From NCBI RefSeq assembly GCF_001043955.1, contig NZ_LABZ01000165.1, forward strand, positions 1-63,762: a stretch of DNA of 63,762 bases, written 5' to 3'. Position numbers and translations under genes: made by a program. The notes beneath the pieces were generated by a model. The model was not told where the DNA came from. It ran no database searches and was given only the letters and a program-made list of their open reading frames with translations. The number at the start of each line of letters is the position of its first letter. The first letter of the stretch is position 1. This DNA comes from Methylobacterium tarhaniae. GTDB lineage: Bacteria; Pseudomonadota; Alphaproteobacteria; Rhizobiales; Beijerinckiaceae. Shown piece by piece: positions 42,820-51,196 of this stretch.

Positions 42820-44256
42820 TCAGACCCCGTGCTTGATCGCGATCATCTTCATGGCGCCGAAGCCGTAGAGCGCCTCGAAGCCCTTCTCGCGACCGTGGCC
42901 CGAGCCCTTCACGCCGCCGAAGGGCAGCTCGACGCCGCCGCCGGCGCCGTAATTGTTGACGAAGACCTGGCCCGACTTGATGCCCTTCGACAGCCGCAGG
43001 GCCTTGCCGAGATCCTGGGTCCAGATGCCGGCGGCGAGACCGTATTCGGTGCCGTTCGCGACCGCGAGGGCCTCGGCCTCGTCGCGCACCCGGATCGCCA
43101 CCAGGACCGGGCCGAAGATCTCTTCCTGCGCGAGTCGGTGGTCCGGCGGCACGTCGCCGATCAGGGTCGGGCGGACATAGTAGCCGTCGCCCGGGACGTT
43201 GGTGCCGAGTTCCCCTTCGGCCAGGATGGTCAGGCCGTCGCGGCGGGCGAGGTCGATGTAGCTCTGCACCCGCTCGCACTGCTTGGCGTTGACCACGGGG
43301 CCGAGATCGAGATCCTGCTCGCCCGAGCCGACCCGCAGGTCCTTGAAGCGCTTCGCGAGGTCGGCGGTGAAGCTGTCGTAGATCTTGTCCTCGATCACCA
43401 CCCGCGAGCCGGCCGAGCAGGTCTGGCCGGCATTCTGGGTGATCGCCTTGACGATGACGGTGCCGGCCTCCGACAGGTCGGCATCGGCGAAGACGACCTG
43501 GGGCGACTTGCCGCCGAGTTCGAGTGTCACCGGAATGGTGTTCTTGGCCGCGGCCGTCTGGATCAGCACGCCGACCTCGCGCGAGCCGGTGAAGCTGATG
43601 TGGTGGATACCCTTGTGCGAGGCCAGAGCCGCGCCCGCCTCCTCGCCGAGGCCGGTCACCACGTTGAGGCTGCCGGCCGGGAAGCCGGCTTCCGCCGCGA
43701 GCTTGGCGAGGTGGAGAGCCGAGAGCGAGGTGTCCTCGGCGGGCTTGAGCACCACGGCGTTGCCCATGGCGAGCGCCGGGGCGACCGAGCGGCCGGTCAT
43801 CTGGAGCGGGTAGTTCCACGGCACGATCACGCCGACGACGCCGTGCGGCTCGTAGACGGTCATCACCGTGAAGCCGTTCTGGAACGGGATCGTGTCGCCA
43901 TGCACCTTGTCGGCGGCGCCGCCATAATACTCGAAGTAGCGGGCGCAGACCTGGGCGTCGTTGCGGGCCAGCGTCAGCGGCTTGCCGACATCCTCGCTCT
44001 CCATCTGCGCCAGGATCTCGGCGTCGCGGCGGATCAGCTCGGCGAGCTTCAGCATCAGCCGGCCGCGGGAGGCGGCGTCGAGCCGGCCCCACTCGCCGTC
44101 CATGGCGGCGTGGCCGGCCTTGACGGCGGCATCGATCTCGGCCGCGCCGCCGCGGGCGATGCGGGCCATCTCCTGGCCGTGCGACGGGTTGATGACCGGC
44201 AGGGTCGCCTCGCTGCCGGTCCAGGTGCCGCCGATGAAGTGCTGGTGGGCGTTCAT
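42820..44256 (-). CDS. NAD(P)-dependent aldehyde dehydrogenase
   Basis: A 478-residue ALDH superfamily enzyme. The Rossmann motif is FTGSREVG, the general base Glu is in LELGGKSP and the catalytic Cys in NAGQTCSAGSR; IFGPVLVAIR and the C-terminal LPFGGVKGSGHGREKG are typical of betaine- and semialdehyde-type members. It oxidises an aldehyde to an acid that the following CoA-transferase could activate. Substrate not assignable from sequence. Confidence 0.92.
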   Translation of the reverse strand: MNAHQHFIGGTWTGSEATLPVINPSHGQEMARIARGGAAEIDAAVKAGHAAMDGEWGRLDAASRGRLMLKLAELIRRDAEILAQMESEDVGKPLTLARNDAQVCARYFEYYGGAADKVHGDTIPFQNGFTVMTVYEPHGVVGVIVPWNYPLQMTGRSVAPALAMGNAVVLKPAEDTSLSALHLAKLAAEAGFPAGSLNVVTGLGEEAGAALASHKGIHHISFTGSREVGVLIQTAAAKNTIPVTLELGGKSPQVVFADADLSEAGTVIVKAITQNAGQTCSAGSRVVIEDKIYDSFTADLAKRFKDLRVGSGEQDLDLGPVVNAKQCERVQSYIDLARRDGLTILAEGELGTNVPGDGYYVRPTLIGDVPPDHRLAQEEIFGPVLVAIRVRDEAEALAVANGTEYGLAAGIWTQDLGKALRLSKGIKSGQVFVNNYGAGGGVELPFGGVKGSGHGREKGFEALYGFGAMKMIAIKHGV

Positions 44257-44394
44257 GCTTCAACCTCCCGTGGCGGCCGGCAGCCGTGACGGGGCAGCCG
44301 GCCTGCTGTTGAGCGCGGTGTTACCGCGCCGGGAGGGATGATTCCAATACGATCGACCGGCGGGCGCGATAGAATCGGGATATGGCGCCTTCCG

Positions 44395-44706
44395 TCACCG
44401 CTGCCGGTTGGCCGCGATGGTCTGCCGGGCGATCTCGGCGGCCAGCGGAATGGCCTCGATCGGCGCCTCGTCCAGGAAGGCGCGGGCGACGAGGGCGAGA
44501 TCGATCCAGGCATCGGGGGCCTGCGCCTTGCGCCGGTCGCGCCCGGCCTTCCCGGCCGGTGCACCCTGACCGGTGGTCTCCGCGGATGGCGCCGCGCCCC
44601 GCGCGGCCTTGGCGATCCAGGCCAGTTGCTCGCCCCGAACGGCCCGCCGCGGCGCGACGATCCGGGTGAGCACCGCACCCTGCCGCGCCTTGCCGGAGGC
44701 CTGCAC
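44395..44706 (-). CDS. Hypothetical protein
   Basis: A possible 103-residue protein from a GTG start. The N-terminal half is basic and Ala-rich; the C-terminal part (WIDLALVARAFLDEAPIEAI, then PLAAEIARQTIAANRQR) reads like amphipathic helices and has normal codon bias for the genome. No family is recognised and no good ribosome site is seen. Competing open frames on the plus strand look less protein-like. Low-confidence gene. Confidence 0.35.
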   Translation of the reverse strand: MQASGKARQGAVLTRIVAPRRAVRGEQLAWIAKAARGAAPSAETTGQGAPAGKAGRDRRKAQAPDAWIDLALVARAFLDEAPIEAIPLAAEIARQTIAANRQR

Positions 44707-44846
44707 CCGCGCGAGAAAACCTCGGCAGCAGAAGGGCTGATCCGGAATGCTCCGGGGATCCTTGCCTTCAAACTGCCGAGGCCGCGGTCGGTTGCCGACG
44801 CGGAGCCGGGGCGCAGCGCACGCCGCCTTCCGCTTCGGCGGCCGTC

Positions 44847-45131
44847 CTACCGGCTGGCGCCGCTGTTGCTGCTGCCCTGCGGCACCGCCCGCTCCGGCTG
44901 GCCGGCATTGCCGCCGGCGGCCGAGTTGCCGGTGACGGTCGAGGCGCCGGTCGATCCGGGCGCCATCACGCCGCCGCCGCTGCCAGTATTGTTCGGCATC
45001 GGCGCGACGGTGCCGGTGGTGGCCGGCCCCGTCCTCATGGTGCCGGGCGCGGTCGAGGGGGCGGCGGTCTGGGCCGAGGCCGCGCCGGCGACGAGAAGGC
45101 CGGCGGCGAGTCCGGCGAGAATCGAACGCAT
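44847..45131 (-). CDS. Small secreted Gly/Thr/Ser-rich protein
   Basis: A 94-residue protein with a clear Sec signal peptide (MRSILAGLAAGLLVAGAASAQ, cut near residue 20) and a low-complexity mature part rich in Gly, Ala, Thr, Ser and Pro. AGGAGAG lies six bases upstream of the ATG at 45131. Probably a periplasmic or cell-surface protein; no family recognised. About 80 bases separate it from the deacetylase gene upstream on the same strand. Confidence 0.75.
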   Translation of the reverse strand: MRSILAGLAAGLLVAGAASAQTAAPSTAPGTMRTGPATTGTVAPMPNNTGSGGGVMAPGSTGASTVTGNSAAGGNAGQPERAVPQGSSNSGASR

Positions 45132-45209
45132 GCTGCTCTCCTGTCGGATCCCGAGTTCGTTAGATCCTGGACCCGACAACGCGCGCGAACTGGTCCGGTT
45201 CGACTGTGT

Positions 45210-46349
45210 TCAACTGTGATGCGCGATGACGCGGCGCAGCATCGCGCAGCATTCGTCGAGGTCGTCGCGCCCGATCGACTCGTCGGGCCGGTGCGCCTCG
45301 GCGATGCGGCCCGGCCCGCAGATGATCGACGGGATGCCGGCGGCCTGGAACAAGCCGGCCTCGGTGCCGTAGCTCACCGCCCCGAGGGCGGGCCGGCCGG
45401 ACCAGGTTTCGGCGAGGCCGCGCAGGAGTGCGTCGTCGGCAAGGTCCAGGGCCGGATACAGCGAGAGAACCTCGCTCTCGACCGCGACGGCGCGCCCCGC
45501 CGCCCGGAGCGGCGCCACGAGATCGGCGACGCCGGCCTGGAGCGTGTCGTGGATCGTCATCGGGTCGGTGCCCGGCACCGCGCGGGCCTCCCATTCGACC
45601 CGGCAGGTCTCCGGCACGACGTTGACCCCGGTGCCGCCGGCGATGACCCCGACCTGGAGGGTCGAGGAGGCCGGCTCGAACAGCGGATGGAACGGCCCGG
45701 CTTCGGCAAAGCCCTGGTGCAGGCGCCGCACCAGCCCGACGATGTCGGCTGCGAGGTGCACGGCGTTGTCGGCGAGGTCGGGCCGCGAGGAATGGCCGGC
45801 CCGGCCGCGCACCGTGAGGCGCCCCGCCACCTTGCCCTTGTGGCGCAGGACCGGCCGCATCTCCGAGGGCTCGCCGACGATGCAGCCCGTGGGCGGCGCA
45901 CAGAGCTCGGGCAGCCGCGCGATCATGTGGCGTACGCCGACGCAACCGACCTCCTCGTCGTAGGAGAGGGCGAGGTGGATCGGCCGGCGCAGCGGCGCCC
46001 GGACCATCTCGGGAACCAGGGCGAGCAGACAGGCGACGAAGCCCTTCATGTCGACCGCGCCCCGCCCGACCAGGCGGTCCCCGACCCGGCGCAAGGTGAA
46101 GGGGTCGCCGCTCCAGCCCTCGCCGGCCGGCACCACGTCGAGATGGCCCGAGAGGACGAGGCCCGGCACGTCGCGCGGGCCGATCGTGGCGAACAGGTTG
46201 GCGCGGTCGCCCTCCGGCCCCGGCAGCACGGCGGCCTCGACGCCGTGGCGGGCGAGGATGTCGCGCACCAGGTCCACGATCGCGCCGTTGGGCGTGCGGC
46301 AGACCGAGGGGATCGCGACGAGGTCGGACAGGAGGGCGGCGGCGGTCAT
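45210..46349 (-). CDS. argE: M20 family acetylornithine deacetylase-like amidohydrolase
   Basis: A 379-residue zinc amidohydrolase. Metal ligands appear in SGHLDVVP (His), GAVDMKG (bridging Asp), YDEEVGCVG (catalytic Glu and ligand Glu) and near the C-terminus in YGTEAGLF. The dimerisation domain starts near 175 (GKVAGRLTVRGRAGHSSRPD). It fits ArgE, which releases acetate from N-acetylornithine, but most bacteria of this group use ArgJ, so an N-acyl amino acid deacylase of a catabolic pathway is equally possible. Start at MTAAALLSDLVAIPS. Confidence 0.85.
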   Translation of the reverse strand: MTAAALLSDLVAIPSVCRTPNGAIVDLVRDILARHGVEAAVLPGPEGDRANLFATIGPRDVPGLVLSGHLDVVPAGEGWSGDPFTLRRVGDRLVGRGAVDMKGFVACLLALVPEMVRAPLRRPIHLALSYDEEVGCVGVRHMIARLPELCAPPTGCIVGEPSEMRPVLRHKGKVAGRLTVRGRAGHSSRPDLADNAVHLAADIVGLVRRLHQGFAEAGPFHPLFEPASSTLQVGVIAGGTGVNVVPETCRVEWEARAVPGTDPMTIHDTLQAGVADLVAPLRAAGRAVAVESEVLSLYPALDLADDALLRGLAETWSGRPALGAVSYGTEAGLFQAAGIPSIICGPGRIAEAHRPDESIGRDDLDECCAMLRRVIAHHS

Positions 46350-46547
46350 CGGGGTCTCGCGCTGGCTTTCGCGCAGCATAAGCCTGCGATGCCCGTGCGC
46401 TCCGGCGAAAGCCGGGCCCATTGCGGCAGAACCTGCGGCAGGACGTGCGCCGCGCGGCAGGAAGCCGTGGCCGACTTGGTCAAGTCGAGCACGGCTGCCG
46501 AGAACCGTGCCTCGTCGCGAAGACGGCCCGGGGTCGTGGACCGACGA

Positions 46548-46739
46548 TCATGATCCGAGGATCTTGCATGATCCGAGGATCTTGACGACCGTCACGACAG
46601 CCCCGACCACGGCAGCGCCGGCTGTGAAAGCCGCGAAGATGGCGGCGTACGGTGCGATCGTGGCGTCGCGCGCCAGCTTGCGGGCCTCGGCGGACAGCTT
46701 CAGCCCCTCCTCGACGGATTTCCGCGTCTCGGCGTTCAT
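46548..46739 (-). CDS. Small membrane-anchored hypothetical protein
   Basis: A 63-residue protein. A charged helical N-terminus (NAETRKSVEEGLKLSAEARK) leads into one membrane helix (about 28-55) and a short tail KILGSCKILGS. The tail comes from an 18-bp tandem duplication that repeats KILGS. The frame is open upstream, and the sequence TDFQGPLARIER just before the ATG looks protein-like, so the true start may be the GTG at 46817 or the TTG near 46754. No ribosome site decides it. No family recognised. Confidence 0.55.
   Translation of the reverse strand: MNAETRKSVEEGLKLSAEARKLARDATIAPYAAIFAAFTAGAAVVGAVVTVVKILGSCKILGS
46549..46584. repeat. Perfect 18-bp tandem duplication
   Basis: CATGATCCGAGGATCTTG occurs twice head to tail (46549-46566 and 46567-46584) at the 3' end of the small membrane protein gene. 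It extends the protein by six residues without breaking the frame. Confidence 0.85.
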
Positions 46740-46989
46740 CCGTTCGATGCGCGCCAACGGCCCTTGGAAATCGGTGGATGTCGGAGCGGCCGAGCGTCGA
46801 TCGCCGTCATCTTGCACACCGCAGGCGCCTGCCCGGAGCCGGCGAGAGCCCGGCATCCTCGACCATCGATTCTGCCGCATCGCCCCCTCGAAACGCGCGG
46901 CCTGCGCGGTGCCGCCGGCCAATCTCGGCGGAAAATCCCAGGCCGCATCGCGCATCTTCGGGGTCACGCCGCCCCGGAGACCTTGAGCC

Positions 46990-48369
46990 ATGCGCGCCAA
47001 TTCCCTGATCGAGCTCGACCGCGACCACCTCATCCACCCGGTGATCTCGTGGAAGGGCCACGAGGCGCGCGGCGCCACGGTGCTGCAATCGGCGAAGGGC
47101 GCCACCCTCACGGATGCCGAGGGCCACACCCTGCTCGACGGGTTCTCGGGCCTGTGGTGCGTCAATGTCGGATACGGCCACGAGTCGATCGTCGAGGTCG
47201 CGGCCGAGCAGATGCGGCGCCTGCCCTATGCCACCGGCTACTTCCACTTCTCGAGCGAGCCGGCGATCCGGCTCGCCGCCCGCCTCGCCGAGCTGGCGCC
47301 CGGCGACCTGAACCACGTCTACTTCACGCTGGGCGGTTCGGACGCGGTCGATTCGGCGGTCCGCTTCATCCGCTACTACTACAACGTCACCGGCCGGCCG
47401 GCGAAGAAGCACATGATCGCCCTGGAGCGGGGCTATCACGGCTCCTCGACCATCGGCGCCGGCCTGACAGCGATTCCCGCCTTCCACGACGGCTTCGACG
47501 CGCCGACCACCCTCCAGCACCACATCCCCTCGCCCTATCCCTACCGCAACCCGGCCGGCGACGACGACGCGGCGGTGATCGCCGCCTCGGTGGCGGCGCT
47601 GAAGGCCAAGGTCGAGGAGCTGGGGCCCGACAACGTCGCGGCCTTCTTCGCCGAGCCGATCCAGGGCTCGGGCGGCGTGATCGTGCCGCCGGACGGCTGG
47701 CTCAAGGCGATGCGCGAGGCTGCGCGCGACCTCGACATCCTGTTCGTCGCCGACGAGGTCATCACCGGCTTCGGCCGCACCGGCCCGCTCTTCGGCGTCG
47801 AGCATGACGGCGTGGTGCCGGACCTGATGACCACCGCCAAGGGCCTGACCTCGGGCTACAGCCCGATGGGCGCCGTCCTGATGTCCGACCGGATCTACCG
47901 CGCCATCGCGGATCACGCCCCGGCGGGCAAGCCGATCGGCCACGGCTTCACCTACTCGGCCCACCCGGTCAGCGCCGCGGTCGGCCTGGAAGTCCTACGG
48001 CTCTACACCGAGGGCGGCATCCTGGAGAACGGCCGCCGGGCCGGCGAACGCTTCGGCGCGGGCCTCGAGCGCCTCGCCGACCATCCCCTCGTCGGCGACG
48101 TGCGGGTGCGGGGCCTGCTGGCCGGCGTCGAGCTGGTCACGAACAAGGCGAAGCGTACGAAGCCGTCGCCGGACCTCGGCATCTCCGGCCACCTCGCCCG
48201 GTTCGGCTACAAGAACGGCGTGATCTTCCGCGCCTTCGCCGACGACATCGTCGGCTTCGCGCCGCCGCTCTGCTGCACCGACGAGGACATCGACACCCTG
48301 CTCGCCCGCTTCGAGCAGACGCTGAACGACGTCCTCGACGTCGCCGACGTGCGCGCCGCGCTGGCGTGA
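46990..48369 (+). CDS. Class III (omega) aminotransferase
   Basis: A 459-residue PLP enzyme of the omega-amino acid:pyruvate aminotransferase group. GFSGLWCVNVGYGHESI, LGGSDAVDSAVRFIRYY, the cofactor Asp in FVADEVITGFGRTG and the Schiff-base Lys in TTAKGLTSGYSPMGAV are visible. Members use beta-alanine, putrescine, taurine or similar omega-amines with pyruvate as acceptor. The next gene, a tartrate/D-malate dehydrogenase, starts 14 bases later and is probably cotranscribed. Substrate not fixed. Confidence 0.92.
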   Translation: MRANSLIELDRDHLIHPVISWKGHEARGATVLQSAKGATLTDAEGHTLLDGFSGLWCVNVGYGHESIVEVAAEQMRRLPYATGYFHFSSEPAIRLAARLAELAPGDLNHVYFTLGGSDAVDSAVRFIRYYYNVTGRPAKKHMIALERGYHGSSTIGAGLTAIPAFHDGFDAPTTLQHHIPSPYPYRNPAGDDDAAVIAASVAALKAKVEELGPDNVAAFFAEPIQGSGGVIVPPDGWLKAMREAARDLDILFVADEVITGFGRTGPLFGVEHDGVVPDLMTTAKGLTSGYSPMGAVLMSDRIYRAIADHAPAGKPIGHGFTYSAHPVSAAVGLEVLRLYTEGGILENGRRAGERFGAGLERLADHPLVGDVRVRGLLAGVELVTNKAKRTKPSPDLGISGHLARFGYKNGVIFRAFADDIVGFAPPLCCTDEDIDTLLARFEQTLNDVLDVADVRAALA

Positions 48370-48383
48370 GAAGGTTTCCGGAC

Positions 48384-49469
48384 ATGCGCGACACAGCCAA
48401 GACCTACCGCATCGCCGTCATTCCCGGCGACGGCATCGGCAAGGAAGTGGTGCCGGAGGGCGTCCGCATCCTCGAATCCGCCGCCGAGAAATTCGGCTTT
48501 CGCCTCGACCTGCAGCACCACGCCTTCGGCTCCTGCGACTACTACGCCGAGCACGGCACGATGCTGCCGGCGAACTGGAAGGAGCTGCTGACCCCGGCCG
48601 ACGCGATCTTCTTCGGCGCCGTCGGCTGGCCGGCCACCGTGCCGGACCACGTCTCGCTCTGGGGCTCGCTCCTGCAATTCCGGCGCGAGTTCGACCAATA
48701 CGTCAACCTGCGCCCGGTTCGGCTGATGCCGGGCGTCCCCTGCCCCCTCGCCGGCCGCGAGCCCGGCGACATCGACTTCTACGTCGTGCGCGAGAACACC
48801 GAGGGCGAGTACTCGTCGGTCGGCGGCACGATGTATCCGGGTACCGAGCGGGAGATCGTGATCCAGGAGACGGTGATGAGCCGTCACGGCGTCGACCGGA
48901 TCCTGAAATTCGCCTTCGACCTCGCCCAGTCCCGGCCGAAGAAGCACCTGACCTCGGCCACCAAGTCCAACGGCATCGCCATCACGATGCCGTACTGGGA
49001 CCAGCGGGTCGAGGCGATGGGCGAGCGCTACCCCGAGGTGCGGCGCGACAAGTACCACATCGACATCCTGACCGCGCATTTCGTGCTGAACCCGGACCGG
49101 TTCGACGTGGTGGTCGGCTCGAACCTGTTCGGCGACATCCTGTCGGATCTCGGCCCCGCCTGCACCGGCACGATCGGCATCGCGCCCTCGGCCAACATCA
49201 ACCCGGAGGGGCGCTTCCCCTCGCTGTTCGAGCCCGTCCACGGCTCGGCGCCGGACATCGCGGGTCAGGGCATCGCCAACCCGGTCGGCCAGATCTGGAC
49301 CGCCGCGATGATGCTGGAGCATCTCGGCGAGGTGGAGGCGGCCAACGCCATCGTGGCGGCGATCGAGACGGCACTCCGCGAGCCCGCCTCCCGCACCCGC
49401 GACCTCAAGGGAACGGCGACGACCCGGGAGGCAGCGGACGCGGTGCTGCGGGCCTTCGCGGCGGCGTGA
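48384..49469 (+). CDS. ttuC: Tartrate dehydrogenase / D-malate decarboxylating dehydrogenase
   Basis: A 361-residue beta-decarboxylating dehydrogenase of the isocitrate/isopropylmalate family. AVIPGDGIGKEVVPEG, RENTEGEYSSVGG, TSATKSNGI and the metal-binding Asp pair in SNLFGDILSDLGP are present, and the sequence fits the TtuC/DmlA subgroup rather than LeuB. It oxidises tartrate, meso-tartrate or D-malate with NAD to decarboxylated products. Start at MRDTAKTYRIAVIPGDG. A perfect 19-bp hairpin follows its stop. Confidence 0.92.
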   Translation: MRDTAKTYRIAVIPGDGIGKEVVPEGVRILESAAEKFGFRLDLQHHAFGSCDYYAEHGTMLPANWKELLTPADAIFFGAVGWPATVPDHVSLWGSLLQFRREFDQYVNLRPVRLMPGVPCPLAGREPGDIDFYVVRENTEGEYSSVGGTMYPGTEREIVIQETVMSRHGVDRILKFAFDLAQSRPKKHLTSATKSNGIAITMPYWDQRVEAMGERYPEVRRDKYHIDILTAHFVLNPDRFDVVVGSNLFGDILSDLGPACTGTIGIAPSANINPEGRFPSLFEPVHGSAPDIAGQGIANPVGQIWTAAMMLEHLGEVEAANAIVAAIETALREPASRTRDLKGTATTREAADAVLRAFAAA

Positions 49470-49514
49470 CCGTCGGGCCGGCCGCGTTGCGGCCGGTCGA
49501 GGAGCGAGGCCTTT

Positions 49515-49568
49515 GCAAGGCGCGGGTGCAAGGCGTGGGACGGCCCGCACCTTGCACCCGCGCCTTGC
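49515..49568 (+). terminator. Strong hairpin after the ttuC operon
   Basis: A perfect 19-bp inverted repeat, arms 49515-49533 and 49550-49568 (GCAAGGCGCGGGTGCAAGG and its complement), with a 16-base loop, starting 46 bases after the ttuC stop. No T-run; it serves as a 3' boundary of the transcript or a repeat element. Confidence 0.65.
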
Positions 49569-49608
49569 CTGCGTCGGCGCCATGCTCCGGACGGGGCCGG
49601 GCGGACGC

Positions 49609-49824
49609 TCAGCTCGGCCGCGGCTCCGGCGCCTGGCGGTGCCGCAGCACCGGGGCGACGGCGTCCTGATCGTCCTCCGCCTGCGCGACGCGCGCGGCCC
49701 GGGGCAGGTCGACCGGGGGAAACAGATCCTGCAACCCGCGCGAGACGCCGGTGAGGACCGGGGCGAAGGGCCCGGGGAGCGAGGAGGGGACGGCGTCGGT
49801 CTTGACGAAGCGGGAGCTGGACAT
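49609..49824 (-). CDS. Hypothetical small protein
   Basis: A 71-residue open frame starting MSSSRFVKTDAVPSSLPGPF and ending EPRPS; it is Pro-rich with a short hydrophobic stretch and an acidic segment (AQAEDDQDAV). Codon usage is acceptable but there is no strong ribosome site. No family recognised. It converges with ttuC across the hairpin. Confidence 0.45.
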   Translation of the reverse strand: MSSSRFVKTDAVPSSLPGPFAPVLTGVSRGLQDLFPPVDLPRAARVAQAEDDQDAVAPVLRHRQAPEPRPS

Positions 49825-49880
49825 GTCGCAGTGCAAACCTTGGGGCCAGCTACAACGCGCCGCACCATGGTTTGGTTCAC

Positions 49881-49907
49881 GGCCCGCGGGCCGATGATCC
49901 GCGGATC
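49881..49907. promoter_or_regulatory. Two adjacent 12-bp palindromes
   Basis: GGCCCGCGGGCC (49881-49892) and GATCCGCGGATC (49896-49907) are both perfect, separated by three bases, in the gap between a small minus-strand gene and the plus-strand DUF305 gene. They could be operators for either gene. Confidence 0.4.
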
Positions 49908-50005
49908 CGAGTGACGAGGCGAAGGGGCAACATAGGCTGTCGTGGCGCCAAGCTCCCATCCCCTATGGAGGGTAGCAGGATCCCGCACGGAAGCGCCTCG
50001 TCACG

Positions 50006-51175
50006 ATGCCCCTCCGCACGATGCCCATCCGGCCCCCCGGACCCGGCTCCGCCTGGCGCGCCGCCGCCCTGCTCGGGCTCATCAGCAGCACCTTCTCGAC
50101 CCTGGTGAGCCAGCTCACCGCCGCCCGCATCGGCCGGGATGCGACGGTGGACTGGATGGTGGTGGCGGCGATCCCGCTGCGCGACGCCGCGCTCTCGCCC
50201 GAGCCGACCTGGCCGGTCGTCGCAGCCGGCATCCTGTTCCACCAATGGGCGGATGTCTCCTGGGCGCTGGTGTTCTTCGGGCTCCTCGGCCGTTGGACGG
50301 CGGGATTGTCGCCCGCGACCCTGCTGGTCCTGTGCGGGCCCTGGGCACTCCTGACCTCGTTTCTCGAATGGGTCATGCTGGTGCCGCTGCTGCCGTTCCG
50401 CCAGCCGATCTTCACCCTCGCGCAGCCCTACTGGATCGGCTTCCTGGTCCACCTGGCCTCGGCCTCGATCTACCCGCTGTTCCCATCTCTGCGCGATTGG
50501 ATCGAGGAACGCCGGCCCTCGCCGCACCGGGACTTCGCGGCCGTGTGGGCCGGCCTCGCGGCGGCGGGGGCCTCGGGTCTCGGCGTCCTGGCGGTCCTCG
50601 GCTGGCTCGGCTGGGAGGTGCCGCATCTCGGCGACGAGGCCGCCCACGACCAGAGCACCCTGCGGCGGATGATCGAGCACCACGCGCAGGGCGCGCAGCT
50701 CGCGGCCCTGGCGGTGGAGCGGGCCGAGGACCCGCATCTGCGCGCCCTCGCCGCGCTGATGGTCGCGGCGCAGAACGGCGAGATCGCCGTGATGGTGCAG
50801 TGGTGGGACAGCTGGTTCCCGGCCCTCTCGTCCCTCTGCACGCCGCAGGAGCGGGAGGCGATGCCCGGGATGGCGCGTCCCGACGAGGTCGAGGCCCTGC
50901 GCCGCAGCGGGGGGCGCGACTTCGACCCGCTCTTCGTCACCCTGATGAGCCGCCACCATGCGGGCGCGGTGCGGATGGCCGACGAGGCCCTCGCCCGGGC
51001 CGGCGACCCGCGGGTGCGCCTCCTCTCCCACGCCATCCGCCACCAGCAGCGCGGCGAGATCGACCTGATGCACGGGTCCCGCGACCTCGCGGCGGTCGCG
51101 GCGGCGGCCCGCAACCTGATGCTGCCCTTCGGCCGGGTGCCGGCGGACCGGGCGCCGAGCCGCGCGCAGCCCTGA
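50006..51175 (+). CDS. DUF305 protein fused to a multi-pass membrane domain
   Basis: A 389-residue protein. The N-terminal half (about 15-200) has four to five membrane helices with no known domain. The C-terminal part is a DUF305 ferritin-like helical bundle with its paired signature: MIEHHAQGAQLA (about 227) and MSRHHAGAVRMADEAL (about 312). The His residues may bind metal, as suggested for copper-linked DUF305 proteins. Most DUF305 proteins are small and secreted, so this membrane fusion is less usual. Function unknown; metal handling in the envelope is a guess. Confidence 0.82.
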   Translation: MPLRTMPIRPPGPGSAWRAAALLGLISSTFSTLVSQLTAARIGRDATVDWMVVAAIPLRDAALSPEPTWPVVAAGILFHQWADVSWALVFFGLLGRWTAGLSPATLLVLCGPWALLTSFLEWVMLVPLLPFRQPIFTLAQPYWIGFLVHLASASIYPLFPSLRDWIEERRPSPHRDFAAVWAGLAAAGASGLGVLAVLGWLGWEVPHLGDEAAHDQSTLRRMIEHHAQGAQLAALAVERAEDPHLRALAALMVAAQNGEIAVMVQWWDSWFPALSSLCTPQEREAMPGMARPDEVEALRRSGGRDFDPLFVTLMSRHHAGAVRMADEALARAGDPRVRLLSHAIRHQQRGEIDLMHGSRDLAAVAAAARNLMLPFGRVPADRAPSRAQP

Positions 51176-51196
51176 CGACGAGGAGGCGGGCGCCCC

